This document shows positions 28,911 to 37,973 of a stretch of 64,000 nucleotides of DNA, piece by piece (the first letter of the stretch is position 1; every line of letters starts with the position of its first letter). The notes beneath the pieces were generated by a model. It had not been told where the DNA came from. It saw nothing but the letters and a program-made list of their open reading frames with translations, and made no database searches. Both the position numbers and the translations under genes were made by a program. Source of the stretch: Cupriavidus basilensis OR16 (GTDB lineage: Bacteria > Pseudomonadota > Gammaproteobacteria > Burkholderiales > Burkholderiaceae). The stretch covers positions 60,060-124,059 of the forward strand of contig NZ_AHJE01000001.1 in the NCBI RefSeq assembly GCF_000243095.1, in the 5' to 3' direction.

Positions 28911-29233
28911 CGTTTCCGCGTTCAAGGCACCCGCGACGGTGCGCCACCCGGAGCCGCCCATGGCGTGCTCCGGGCTTGCCGTTTTCCCCCACCGACCAGC
29001 GGGAACGGGGCAAAACAAGGCAAAAATCGCCTCGAAAATGGTATCCTCGCAGGCTTATCGCCGTCGTATCCGCTGTACAAGAGCGTCCTCCAGCCTGCCG
29101 CCTGGCGTATCGCCCACACAACGGACCGGCCGGCCGGCGCAGCGCGCCGCCGGGCAGGACGGCGGACCAGTTCTTATCGAGAACGAAACGCGGCTCATCA
29201 CCCAGAACCCATATCCGGGGGAGATTAAAAACT
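28911..29233. other. Leader region before the TrpX-like ABC operon
   Basis: No coding gene is supported. The 323 bases must carry the promoter of the following ABC operon. A TATCCT -10-like hexamer lies near 29041-29046, leaving a long leader of about 180 bases. I see no recognisable riboswitch consensus and no terminator hairpin with a T run inside it. Confidence 0.35.
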
Positions 29234-30205
29234 ATGAAGTGTCTCAAGACATCGACCAAGACCATCCTGGGCAGCGCCGTCGCCCTCGCGCTGCTGTATG
29301 GTGGCGCCGTGCAGGCCCAGACCGTCAAGGTGCTCTCGATCGTCGACCATCCCGCGCTGGACGCCATCCGCGATGGCGTGCGCGACGAGCTGAAGACCGC
29401 CGGCTTTGACGCCGACAAGAGCCTGAAGTGGGAATACCAGAGCGCGCAGGGCAATACGGGCACCGCCGCTCAGATCGCCCGCAAGTTCGTCGGCGACCAG
29501 CCCAATGTGATCGTCGCCATCGCCACGCCGTCGGCGCAGGCCGTGGTAGCGGCCACCAAGTCGGTGCCGGTGGTGTACTCCGGCGTGACCGATCCGGTCG
29601 CCGCCCAGCTGGTCAAGACCTGGAGTGCAACCGGCACCAATGTGACCGGCGTCTCGGACAAGCTGCCGCTGGACCGCCAGGTTGCCCTGATCAAGCGCGT
29701 CGTGCCCAAGGCCAAGACCGTCGGCATGGTCTACAACCCGGGTGAAGCCAACTCGGTGGTGGTGGTCAAGGAACTGAAGGCGCTGCTGGCCAAGGAAGGC
29801 ATGACGCTGAAAGAGGCCGCCGCCCCCCGCACGGTCGACATCGGCGCCGCCGCCAAGAGCCTGATCGGCAAGGTCGACGTGATCTACACCAACACCGACA
29901 ACAACGTGGTGTCGGCGTACGAAGCGCTGGTCAAGGTGGCCAACGAGTCGAAGATCCCGCTGGTGGCTTCCGATACCGACAGCGTGAAGCGCGGCGCCAT
30001 CGCGGCACTGGGCATCAACTACGGCGACCTCGGCCACCAGACCGGCAAGGTGGTGGTCCGCATCCTGAAGGGCGAAAAGCCCGGCGCGATCGCCTCCGAG
30101 ACCAGCGACAAGCTGGAGCTGTTCGTGAACACCAGCGCGGCCGAGAAGCAAGGCGTGACGCTCTCGCCGGAGCTGGTCAAGGAAGCGAAGACTGTCATCA
30201 AGTAA
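29234..30205 (+). CDS. ABC transporter substrate-binding protein (ABC_sub_bind/TrpX-like)
   Basis: A 323-residue periplasmic binding protein with a signal peptide (MKCLKTSTKTILGSAVALAL, cleavage after VQA). It belongs to the ABC substrate-binding family of TrpX/DUF534, as shown by VKVLSIVDHPALDAIRDGV, SAQGNTGTAAQIARKFVGDQ and YTNTDNNVVSAYEALV. It is the first of three genes with the permease and ATPase downstream, about 155 bases apart. Members of this family import tryptophan/tyrosine or other small amphiphilic solutes. The ligand is unknown here. Confidence 0.9.
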   Translation: MKCLKTSTKTILGSAVALALLYGGAVQAQTVKVLSIVDHPALDAIRDGVRDELKTAGFDADKSLKWEYQSAQGNTGTAAQIARKFVGDQPNVIVAIATPSAQAVVAATKSVPVVYSGVTDPVAAQLVKTWSATGTNVTGVSDKLPLDRQVALIKRVVPKAKTVGMVYNPGEANSVVVVKELKALLAKEGMTLKEAAAPRTVDIGAAAKSLIGKVDVIYTNTDNNVVSAYEALVKVANESKIPLVASDTDSVKRGAIAALGINYGDLGHQTGKVVVRILKGEKPGAIASETSDKLELFVNTSAAEKQGVTLSPELVKEAKTVIK

Positions 30206-30359
30206 TCACGGCACGCTGATCCTGCGCGTTCGCGCGCAGGTGGCTCTATCCGGGCCCGCCCCCCGGAAACGCCTGCGCCGCGCCGCCCTACCCGGGCAGC
30301 ACGCCAGGCGTTTTCCGATTCGGCCTCCCGTGCCGGACACAAGCAACTGGATTTCCCCC

Positions 30360-31256
30360 ATGTCCCTCTTTTCCCTGCTGGGCGCCCTGGAGATCGGCCT
30401 GATCTTCAGCCTCGTCGCCCTGGGGGTGCTGATCTCCTTCCGCATCCTCAACTTTCCCGACCTGACCGTTGACGGCAGCTTCCCCCTGGGCGGCGCCGTG
30501 GCAGCCACGCTCATCGCCTCGGGCCAGGATCCGTTTCTCGCCACCGGGCTGGCGATCGTTGCGGGCGCCTTTGCCGGCTTTGTGACGGGCTGGCTCAATG
30601 TGCGCCTCAAGATCATGGACCTGCTGGCCAGTATCCTGATGATGATCGCGCTGTACTCGATCAACCTGCGCGTCATGGGCAAGCCCAACGTGCCGCTGAT
30701 CACCGAATCCACCATCTTCACCATCCTGCAGCCCGACTGGCTGCCCGACTACATGCTGCGCCCCGCGCTGCTGCTGATCGTGGTGGTGGTGGCCAAGCTC
30801 GGCCTGGACTGGTTCTTCTCCTCGCAGCTCGGCCTGGCCATGCGCGCCACCGGCGCCAACCCGCGCATGGCGCGCTCCCAGGGCATCGCCACCGGCCGCG
30901 CCACGCTGGCCGGCATGGCACTGTCCAACGGCCTGGTCGCTCTCGCGGGCGCATTGTTCGCGCAGACCCAGGGCGGCTCCGATATCTCCATGGGCATCGG
31001 CACCATCGTGATCGGCCTGGCCGCGGTGATCATCGGCGAGAGCATCCTGCCGGCGCGCCGGCTGGTGTACACCACGCTGGCCGTGGTGCTGGGCGCCATC
31101 CTCTACCGCTTCTTCATTGCGCTGGCCCTGAACAGCGAGTTCATCGGCCTCAAGGCACAAGACCTGAACCTGGTCACCGCCGTACTGGTGACAGGTGCCC
31201 TGGTGCTGCCCGGGACCCGCAAGAAGCTGTTCGGCCGCAAGAACGGAGGTGCCTGA
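30360..31256 (+). CDS. ABC transporter permease (TrpY-like)
   Basis: A 298-residue permease with about eight transmembrane segments (MSLFSLLGALEIGLIFSLVA). The motif FRILNFPDLTVDGSFPLGGA at the start is diagnostic for the permease partners of ABC_sub_bind proteins. ATG 30360 was chosen over the longer frame, which is only charged sequence. It precedes the ATPase gene by one base, so it is translationally coupled. Confidence 0.92.
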   Translation: MSLFSLLGALEIGLIFSLVALGVLISFRILNFPDLTVDGSFPLGGAVAATLIASGQDPFLATGLAIVAGAFAGFVTGWLNVRLKIMDLLASILMMIALYSINLRVMGKPNVPLITESTIFTILQPDWLPDYMLRPALLLIVVVVAKLGLDWFFSSQLGLAMRATGANPRMARSQGIATGRATLAGMALSNGLVALAGALFAQTQGGSDISMGIGTIVIGLAAVIIGESILPARRLVYTTLAVVLGAILYRFFIALALNSEFIGLKAQDLNLVTAVLVTGALVLPGTRKKLFGRKNGGA

Positions 31257-31257
31257 G

Positions 31258-32052
31258 ATGCTGCGCGCACAAGACCTGAAACTCACCTTCAATCCCGGCA
31301 CCCCGATCGAGACGCGCGCGCTGCGCGGCCTCAGCCTGGATATCCCGACGGGCCAGTTCGTTGCCGTGATCGGCTCCAACGGCGCCGGTAAATCCACCTT
31401 CCTCAATGCCATCAGCGGCGACCAGATGGTGGACACCGGGCGCATCACGATCGATGACGTCGACGTGACGCGCAAGCCGGCCTGGGACCGCGCCCCGCTG
31501 GTGGCGCGCGTGTTCCAGGACCCGATGGCGGGCACCTGCGAGGCGCTCACCATCGAGGAAAACATGGCGCTGGCCATGGCGCGCGGCAGCCGCCGCGGCT
31601 TTCGCGCGGCGCTGAACAAGCCCTCGCGCGAGCTGTTCCGCGACAAGCTACGCCTGCTGAACCTCGGCCTGGAAAATCGCCTGACCGACCGCATCGGCCT
31701 GCTCTCGGGCGGCCAGCGCCAGGCGGTGAGCCTGCTGATGGCCTCGCTGCAGCCCTCGCGCATCCTGCTGCTCGACGAGCACACCGCCGCGCTGGACCCG
31801 AAGACCGCCGCCTTCGTGCTGGAACTGACCGCCAAGATCGTGGAGGATGCCAAGCTCACCACGATGATGGTCACGCACAGCATGCGCCAGGCACTGGACT
31901 ACGGGCAACGTACGGTGATGCTGCATCAGGGCCAGGTGGTGCTGGACGTGTCGGGCGACCAGCGCGCCGGGCTGGACGTGCCGGATTTGCTGCGCATGTT
32001 CGAGCAGACGCGGCATGAGCAGCTGGATGATGATGCCCTGCTGCTGGGCTGA
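31258..32052 (+). CDS. ABC transporter ATP-binding protein (TrpZ-like)
   Basis: The ATPase of the same importer, 264 residues. Walker A GSNGAGKST (about 39-47), signature LLSGGQRQAVSLLMA and Walker B ILLLDEHTAALDP, with a His switch (TMMVTHSMRQAL). It starts one base after the permease stop. A strong bidirectional terminator follows. Confidence 0.93.
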   Translation: MLRAQDLKLTFNPGTPIETRALRGLSLDIPTGQFVAVIGSNGAGKSTFLNAISGDQMVDTGRITIDDVDVTRKPAWDRAPLVARVFQDPMAGTCEALTIEENMALAMARGSRRGFRAALNKPSRELFRDKLRLLNLGLENRLTDRIGLLSGGQRQAVSLLMASLQPSRILLLDEHTAALDPKTAAFVLELTAKIVEDAKLTTMMVTHSMRQALDYGQRTVMLHQGQVVLDVSGDQRAGLDVPDLLRMFEQTRHEQLDDDALLLG

Positions 32053-32083
32053 GCCTCGCGCTTCGCTCGCTTAGCCACGCACC

Positions 32084-32120
32084 ATGCAAAAGGCCCCCGC
32101 TCGGCGGGGGCCTTTTGCAT
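32084..32120. terminator. Bidirectional terminator between the ABC operon and the lut genes
   Basis: A perfect 17-bp stem: ATGCAAAAGGCCCCCGC at 32084-32100 with its reverse complement at 32104-32120, loop TCG. The AAAA/TTTT ends of the arms make it a factor-independent terminator on both strands, serving the plus-strand ABC genes and the minus-strand genes ending at 32141. Confidence 0.88.
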
Positions 32121-32140
32121 TCGGCAAGGCGTGTGGCTGA

Positions 32141-32416
32141 TCAAGCAGTGGCCGCCTTGTCCAGCCAGCGCTTGAGCTGGTCAGTGACGGCTGTGCTCGA
32201 GAACGAGCAGCTATCCTGCGCAAAGACCGCCGACATCTCCAGCCGGCGCAGCAACTCTTCCATTGCTTGCCCGAACATCGGAGGCAGCACCAGGCCCGGG
32301 GCGGCCTCGCGCCAGCTGCGCACCAGGCCATCGGCGGCAAGCTTGCCGCCGAGATGTTGATCGAGTGCGGTGCGCATGCTTGCCAGCGCCGGCGCATTGC
32401 TTGTCGTCGTAGCCAT
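32141..32416 (-). CDS. Hypothetical protein downstream of lutB
   Basis: A 91-residue protein (MATTTSNAPALASMRTALDQ, then GLVRSWREAAPGLVLPPMFG, ending LKRWLDKAATA). The start overlaps the lutB stop as TGATG, so it is translationally coupled to lutB. It occupies the place where many genomes have lutC/ykgG, but it is much shorter than LutC and lacks its DUF162 sequence. I do not recognise the family. It is predicted to be soluble and largely helical, with a single Cys (QDSCSFSS). Confidence 0.7.
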   Translation of the reverse strand: MATTTSNAPALASMRTALDQHLGGKLAADGLVRSWREAAPGLVLPPMFGQAMEELLRRLEMSAVFAQDSCSFSSTAVTDQLKRWLDKAATA

Positions 32417-33822
32417 CAACGGGCCCTCCTTTCCTTGTAAAGTTCGCGGAACGTGCGTCCGCTCGGTGCCGGCAGGTCGCGGGTCTCGGTCCAGCCGCGG
32501 CCAGCCATCGGCAAGCTGGCAATCAGCTTGCTGCTGCCGCCATGCGCGAGAGCAAGCGCGCGCCGATGCGGGTGCGAAGGCGTAGAGCCCCGGGCGGCGC
32601 GCCACGTAGCCCCACACTTGCAGCCCGAGCCGCTCCTGCCAGGGACGCAGGCCGCGCTCCATTTGCTTCTCGCGCAGCTTGCGCAGCAGGTCCGACAGCG
32701 GAATCGACGCCGGGCACACGCGGTTGCACTCGCCGCACAGCGTGGCCGCCTGCGGCAGGTCCAGTGCGTTGGCGATGCCGACATAGCTCGGCGTCAGCAC
32801 GCTGCCCATGGGGCCCGGGTAGACCCAGCCGTAGGCATGGCCGCCGATCTTCTGGTACACCGGGCAGTGGTTCATGCAGGCGCCGCAGCGGATGCAGCGC
32901 AGCATGTCCTGGAAATCGCCGCCGATCAGGCCGCTGCGCCCGCCGTCGACCAGCACGAAATACATATGCTCGGGGCCGTCGCGCTCGCCCTGCGCGCGCG
33001 GGCCGGTCAGCAGCGAGAAATAATTCGAGATGGCCTGGCCGGTGGCCGAGCGCGGCAGCAGCCGCATCACGGTGGCCAGGTCCTCCAGCGTCGGCAGCAC
33101 CTTCTCGATGCCGGTCACGGCCACGTGCACGCGCGGCATCACCGTGCACATGCCTTCGTTGCCTTCATTGGTCACCACCGCGACCGAACCAGTCTCGGCA
33201 ATGATGAAGTTGCCACCGGTCACGCCCATGTCGGCGGACAGGAATTCCGGGCGCAGGACTTCGCGCGCCTCGCGTGTCATCTCGGAAATATCGGTCAGGC
33301 GCGGTTTGTGGTGCACCTTGGCGAAGAGATCGGCGATCTCTTCCTTGTCCTTGTGCACGACCGGGGCAATGATGTGCGACGGCGGCTCGGCATCGTTGAT
33401 CTGCAGGATGTACTCACCCAGATCCGTCTCGATGCTCTGCACGCCCATCTCGCCCAGCACTTGGTTCAGGCGCATTTCTTCGGTCACCATCGACTTGCTC
33501 TTGATGACCTTCTTCACGCCGTGCTTCTGCGCGATCTGCGCCACCAGCCGCGCGGCGTCGGCCGTGGTCTCGGCAACAGCACGGTGGCGCCGCGGCGCGT
33601 GGCGTTTTCCTCGAAGGTAGCGAGCCAGACATCGAGGTTCTGCAGCGCACGGTCGCGGCGCTCCTTGAGGGCCTCGCGGGTGGCATCGAAATCGATATCG
33701 CGGATGGCATCGGCGCGCGCCGTGACGAACTTGGTGGAGAGCTTCTTGAGGTTCTGCTGCAGGCGCTGGTCGGCCAGCTTCTGGCCCGCGCGCGCCTTGA
33801 ATTCCATGCTGCGAACTTGCAT
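32416..33822 (-). pseudogene. lutB: LutB-like iron-sulphur lactate utilisation protein, three 1-base frameshifts
   Basis: LutB (YkgF) is the DUF162 plus 4Fe-4S ferredoxin subunit of the LutABC L-lactate oxidation complex. The start MQVRSMEFKARAGQ at 33822 (or Met at 33807) opens the first frame. One base is missing near 33575 (VLFAETTAD read as VLLPRP), and one near 32575 and one near 32540 in the C-terminal segment (YAFATRIGARLLSRMGGSSK), in or next to short base runs. The central part is intact: GGNFIIAETGSVAVVTNEG, then CIRCGACMNHCPVY and CGECNRVCPASI, the cluster motifs. The shifts in or beside short base runs look like sequencing errors. It ends KERRAR overlapping the next small gene. 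Confidence 0.86.
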
Positions 33823-33861
33823 AGCGGGGATCTCGCTAAGGTTTGTTTTTATCTCGCGGGC

Positions 33862-34587
33862 TCAGGCGTCGCCTGCCAATACCTGGGCGATATGCAGCAC
33901 CTGCGTGCGCGTGTCGCCGGTCCTGCGCAGGCGCCCTTCGATATTGAGCATGCAGCCGAGATCGCCGAGCACCACGGCATCGGCGCCGCTGGCCTTGATG
34001 TTGACGCACTTCTCGTCGACGATGGCCGTGGAGATATTGCCGTACTTGACCGAGAAGGTGCCGCCGAATCCGCAGCAGGCCTCGCAGTCCTTCATCTCGC
34101 TCAACTGCACGCCGGGCAATTGCGCCAGGAGGGCGCGCGGCTGGCTCTTGACGCCCAGCTCACGCAAGCCAGAGCAGGAATCATGGTAGGTGATGCGGCC
34201 CGCGAACTTTGAGTCGAACTCGCCCAGCTTGGCCACGTTGACCAGGAAATCGGTCAGCTCGAACACCCGCGAGCGCAGCCCTTCATAACGGCCATTCAAT
34301 TCGGGATCGTCGCCGAGCAGATCGGCATAGTGATGCAGCACCATGCCGCCGCAGGATCCGGACGGAATCACCACGTAGTCGAACATCTCGAATTCGCGCA
34401 GGAATTTCTCCGCCAGGTCGCGCGATGCCGTGCGCTCGCCCGAGTTGTAGGCAGGTTGGCCGCAACAGGTCTGGGCTTCAGGCACCATCACCTCAAAGCC
34501 AGCCTTCTCCAGCAACTTGAGCACCGAGAAGCCGATTTCCGGACGCATGAGGTCCACCAGGCAGGTGGCGAACAGACCAACTCGCAT
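33862..34587 (-). CDS. lutA: LutA-like (YkgE/GlpC type) Fe-S oxidoreductase
   Basis: A 241-residue protein with two CCG domains (EAQTCCGQPAYNSG and EACCGFGGTFSVK), the cysteine-rich motifs that bind iron-sulphur or act in heterodisulphide-like electron transfer. It is the LutA partner of LutB in L-lactate oxidation. ATG 34587 (MRVGLFATCLVDLMRPE) was chosen; the longer frame adds an unrelated 11-residue stretch. It lies 39 bases upstream of lutB and is divergent from the IclR regulator. Confidence 0.91.
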   Translation of the reverse strand: MRVGLFATCLVDLMRPEIGFSVLKLLEKAGFEVMVPEAQTCCGQPAYNSGERTASRDLAEKFLREFEMFDYVVIPSGSCGGMVLHHYADLLGDDPELNGRYEGLRSRVFELTDFLVNVAKLGEFDSKFAGRITYHDSCSGLRELGVKSQPRALLAQLPGVQLSEMKDCEACCGFGGTFSVKYGNISTAIVDEKCVNIKASGADAVVLGDLGCMLNIEGRLRRTGDTRTQVLHIAQVLAGDA

Positions 34588-34824
34588 TGTTTCCCTTTTC
34601 CAGACCCCGAAACCCCGCAATTATGCGCCCTCGCGCACCAGCCAGCATACAAAAGCGTGCACGGCCGGGGGGAATTCGCCGCATTTCTGCATGCCTTTTC
34701 CGACACATCCGTCGTCGGCGAATTCCGAAGATTCTTTCGGTAATGCCATTTCACCTATTGAAATTTTCACAATGCGAGATAGAATCAGGCAACCGCTTAA
34801 TTTGCCGCACGGCAACATTTCCCC

Positions 34825-35610
34825 ATGGCAGAAGCAGACAAAGCCCCAGGCAAGACGTCCATCCAGGTCATCGAACGCATGATGACCCTGCTGGATGCGC
34901 TCGCCCAGCATGCTGATCCGGTCAGCCTCAAGGAACTGTCGCTGACCACCGGGCTGCACCCGTCCACCGCGCACCGCATCCTCAACGACATGGTGGCCTG
35001 CCGCTTTGTCGACCGCTCCGATCCGGGCAGCTACCGCCTTGGCATGCGGCTGCTGGAACTCGGCAACCTGGTCAAGGCCCGGCTGTCGGTGCGCGACGCG
35101 GCGCTGGCACCGATGCGGGCCCTGCACCGCGTGACGGGCCAGACGGTGAACCTGTCAGTGCGGCAAGGCGACGAGATCGTCTACATCGAGCGCGCCTATA
35201 GCGAGCGCTCCGGCATGCAGGTGGTGCGCGCCATTGGCGGCCGCGCGCCGCTGCACCTGACCTCGGTAGGCAAGCTGTTCCTGGCCGCCGATGAAGTCGC
35301 GCGGGTGCGCAACTACGCCACCCGCACCGGGCTGGCCGGCCACACCCGCACCTCGATCACGGACCTGATCAAGCTCGAGCGCGAGCTCAACTGGGTGCGC
35401 ACCAACGGCTATGCGCGCGACAACGAAGAGCTGGAGCTTGGCGTGCGTTGCATCGCCGCCGGCATCTACGATGACTCGCGCCGTCTGGTGGCCGGGCTCT
35501 CGCTCTCGGCCCCCGCCGACCGCCTGCAGGACAGTTGGCTGCAGAACCTCAAGGAAACCGCACTGCAGATCTCGCGCGGCATGGGCTACGCGACCGACGT
35601 CGCGGCCTGA
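34825..35610 (+). CDS. IclR family transcriptional regulator
   Basis: A 261-residue IclR regulator. The winged helix-turn-helix (SLKELSLTTGLHPSTAHRIL) is followed by the effector-binding domain (VYIERAYSERSGMQVVRAIG, LHLTSVGKLFLA, ARDNEELELGVRCIAAGIYD). It is divergently transcribed from lutA across about 240 bases, so it may regulate the lactate genes. No operator is obvious. The gene is complete. Confidence 0.93.
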   Translation: MAEADKAPGKTSIQVIERMMTLLDALAQHADPVSLKELSLTTGLHPSTAHRILNDMVACRFVDRSDPGSYRLGMRLLELGNLVKARLSVRDAALAPMRALHRVTGQTVNLSVRQGDEIVYIERAYSERSGMQVVRAIGGRAPLHLTSVGKLFLAADEVARVRNYATRTGLAGHTRTSITDLIKLERELNWVRTNGYARDNEELELGVRCIAAGIYDDSRRLVAGLSLSAPADRLQDSWLQNLKETALQISRGMGYATDVAA

Positions 35611-35720
35611 ACGCAGCGACGTTGACGGCGGGCGGGCCCGGCGCCCTTCCCGCCGAGTCTTCAGGCACGCCTCGCCTGCCTTTTCCTGCCTTTCCCTCCC
35701 AGCGCTCAATTTCGAATGAA

Positions 35721-35764
35721 TGGTTTGTACCAAGGGTTTACGCTTAGTTTTCAGATAACCTGAA
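35721..35764 (+). promoter_or_regulatory. Candidate GntR operators upstream of the FadR-type regulator
   Basis: TGGTTTGTACCA (35721-35732) is a TGGT-N4-ACCA inverted repeat, resembling operators of FadR-subfamily GntR proteins. TTCAG-N5-CTGAA (35750-35764) is a second inverted repeat 20 bases before the regulator ATG at 35784. A -10-like TATCCT follows. Autoregulation is the likely meaning, inferred only from position and symmetry. Confidence 0.4.
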
Positions 35765-35783
35765 TAGCTATATCCTGCTGGGC

Positions 35784-36530
35784 ATGCGGACCAAAGCCAT
35801 TACCCTCACCGAACAGGTGACCCAGCAACTTCGCGCCGAAATCGCCGGCGGCACCTATCCTGTTGGCGCCCGGCTGCCAACCGGCAAGCAGCTTGCCGAG
35901 CAATACGGTGTCAGCCCCGCTGTCATCCGCGAGGTGACCGAGCACCTGCGCTCCCAGGGACTGGTCGAAAGCCGCCAGGGCGTGGGCAGCACGGTCCGCT
36001 CGCGCGTGGGCAATGCCGGCTTCCAGCTGCCGCAGGAAATCGGCATCGATCGCGACGAACTCGCGAGCATCTACGAGCTGCGGCTCGATCTGGAGAGCGC
36101 CGCCGCCGCGCTGGCGGCGCTGCGGCGCACCGCGCAGGATGTCGCCGGCATGCAGACGCTGCTAGAGCGGCTCGCGGCGCAATTGCACGACCCGCACCGC
36201 AGCGTGGAGGCGGACACCGCCTTCCATGTGGCGATCGCCACCGCCACCCACAACAAGTACTACGCGCAGCTCCTGCAATACATGAACCTGCAACTGCACC
36301 ACGCCGTGCATGTGGCGCGGCTCAATACCCGCCAGCAGGATGGCCTGTCAGAGCAGGTCCACCAGGAGCACCTGGCCATCTTCCACGCCATCCGCGCCGG
36401 CGACCCCGAACAAGCGCGCAACGCGGCGGTGACCCACCTGCGCGGTGCCGCGGCGCGCCTTGGCCTGCGGCTGGCCGCGCGCGGCGAGCCCCTCGCGAGC
36501 GGCCAGGACCCCTCTCATTCCGCGGCCTGA
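35784..36530 (+). CDS. GntR family regulator (FadR/FCD subfamily)
   Basis: A 248-residue regulator: winged helix at the N-terminus (GARLPTGKQLAEQYGVSPAV, then SRQGVGSTVRSR) and the all-helical FCD ligand-binding domain (YELRLDLESAAAALAALR, with metal-site His residues in DTAFHVAIATATHNKY, HVARLN and HQEHLAIFHAI). It precedes the FAD-linked 2-hydroxyacid dehydrogenase by 30 bases, on the same strand. Regulation of that gene by a hydroxyacid is plausible. The protein appears complete. Confidence 0.93.
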   Translation: MRTKAITLTEQVTQQLRAEIAGGTYPVGARLPTGKQLAEQYGVSPAVIREVTEHLRSQGLVESRQGVGSTVRSRVGNAGFQLPQEIGIDRDELASIYELRLDLESAAAALAALRRTAQDVAGMQTLLERLAAQLHDPHRSVEADTAFHVAIATATHNKYYAQLLQYMNLQLHHAVHVARLNTRQQDGLSEQVHQEHLAIFHAIRAGDPEQARNAAVTHLRGAAARLGLRLAARGEPLASGQDPSHSAA

Positions 36531-36560
36531 AGCCGCATTGCCTCTCCGGATAGAACCACC

Positions 36561-37973
36561 ATGCAAAACTCCGCTTTCCTGCCCCGCCTGATCGAAGCGC
36601 TAGGCCCCGACGTGGTCGCCACCGAACCCGACCAGGTTGCGCCGTGGCTTGCCGACTGGCGCGGCCTTTATCGTGGCAATGCGCAGGCCGTGGTGCGCCC
36701 ACGCTCGGTCGATGAAGTGGCGCGTTGCCTGGCCCTGTGCCAGCAGGCCGCGGTCCCGGTGGTGCCGCGTGGCGGCAACACCGGCCTGTGTGGCGGCGCT
36801 GCGCCCGACAGCAGCCCCGCCAACGTGGTGCTGAGCATGGACCGCATGAACGCGATCCGCTCGATCGATACCATCGCCAACACGCTCGTCGCCGAAGCGG
36901 GCTGCATCCTGGGCAACCTGCGGCGCGCCGCGCAGGAGGCGCATCGCCTGTTGCCGCTCAGCCTGGCAGCCGAGGACTCCTGCCAGATCGGCGGCAATCT
37001 CGCGACCAACGCGGGTGGGGTCAATGTGGTGCGCTACGGCATGACCCGCGAGCTGGTGCTAGGTGTGGAAGCCGTGCTGCCCAACGGCGAGATCTTTCAC
37101 GGCCTGCGCGCCTTGCGCAAGGACAACACCGGCTATGACCTCAAGCAGCTGCTGATCGGCTCCGAAGGCACGCTAGGCGTCATCACCGCGGCCGCGCTGC
37201 GCCTGTTTCCGCGCACCGACGCGCGCTCGGTGGTGCTGGCGGCAGTGGCCTCCCCGCTGCAGGCGCTGGAGCTCTTCGAGCTGCTGTTCGCGCAGTGCGG
37301 CGCGCGCCTGCAAGCCTTCGAGTTCTTTACCGGCGATTGCGTCGACCTCGTGCTCCGGCACGCGGAAGGGGTGCAGGAGCCCTTCGACCAGCGCTATCCC
37401 GCCTACGTGTTGGTGGAACTTGCCGACACCACCGACGAAGCCGCCCTCAACGTCCTGCTGGAGCGCGTGATCGGCGAGGCGCTGGAGCGCGAGCTGTGCC
37501 TGGACGCCGCCGTCTCTGCCTCGCTGTCGCAACTGCAGAGCCTGTGGAAGCTGCGCGAGGAAATCTCCGAGGCGCAGCGCGCCGACGGGCCGCACCTGAA
37601 GCACGATGTCTCGCTGCCGATCGAGCAGATCCCGGCCTTCATGGCGTCGATGCAGACGCGCCTCAAGGCCATCAGCCCCAGCATCCGCCCGTTCATCTTC
37701 GGGCACTTCGGCGACGGCAACCTGCACTACAACCTGTCGCGCCCCGCGGGTGCGCAACGCGACTGGACCGCGCAGCATGGCAAGGCGCTGACGGCCGAAG
37801 TACTGGACGAGGTCGCGCGCTACGGCGGCAGCATCAGCGCCGAGCATGGCATCGGCCAGCTCAAGCGCGACGATTTCCTGCGCCTGAAGGATCCGCTTGA
37901 GCTGCGCATGATGCAGGGTATCAAGCAGTTGCTGGATCCGGCCGGCATCATGAATCCGGGCAAGCTGCTCTAA
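36561..37973 (+). CDS. FAD-linked D-2-hydroxyacid dehydrogenase (GlcD/D2HGDH family)
   Basis: A 470-residue FAD_binding_4 flavoprotein. The FAD domain shows VVPRGGNTGLCGGAAPD, NLATNAGGVNVVRYG, LRKDNTGYDLKQLLIGSEGT and the C-terminal domain IFGHFGDGNLHYNLSRP and SISAEHGIGQLKRDD, with the metal-binding His residues. The size and C-terminal motifs match D-2-hydroxyglutarate or D-lactate dehydrogenases rather than GlcD (part of glycolate oxidase), since glcE/glcF are absent nearby. It is cotranscribed with the GntR gene. Confidence 0.9.
   Translation: MQNSAFLPRLIEALGPDVVATEPDQVAPWLADWRGLYRGNAQAVVRPRSVDEVARCLALCQQAAVPVVPRGGNTGLCGGAAPDSSPANVVLSMDRMNAIRSIDTIANTLVAEAGCILGNLRRAAQEAHRLLPLSLAAEDSCQIGGNLATNAGGVNVVRYGMTRELVLGVEAVLPNGEIFHGLRALRKDNTGYDLKQLLIGSEGTLGVITAAALRLFPRTDARSVVLAAVASPLQALELFELLFAQCGARLQAFEFFTGDCVDLVLRHAEGVQEPFDQRYPAYVLVELADTTDEAALNVLLERVIGEALERELCLDAAVSASLSQLQSLWKLREEISEAQRADGPHLKHDVSLPIEQIPAFMASMQTRLKAISPSIRPFIFGHFGDGNLHYNLSRPAGAQRDWTAQHGKALTAEVLDEVARYGGSISAEHGIGQLKRDDFLRLKDPLELRMMQGIKQLLDPAGIMNPGKLL

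Noticed and set aside
26724..29018. 764-codon minus-strand open frame across pyrD and the aldo/keto reductase
   Set aside because: Both plus-strand genes are complete and well conserved; the antisense frame is background.
28911..29233. A riboswitch or T-box before the TrpX-like ABC operon
   Set aside because: No T-box consensus, specifier loop or terminator/antiterminator pair could be identified in the leader.
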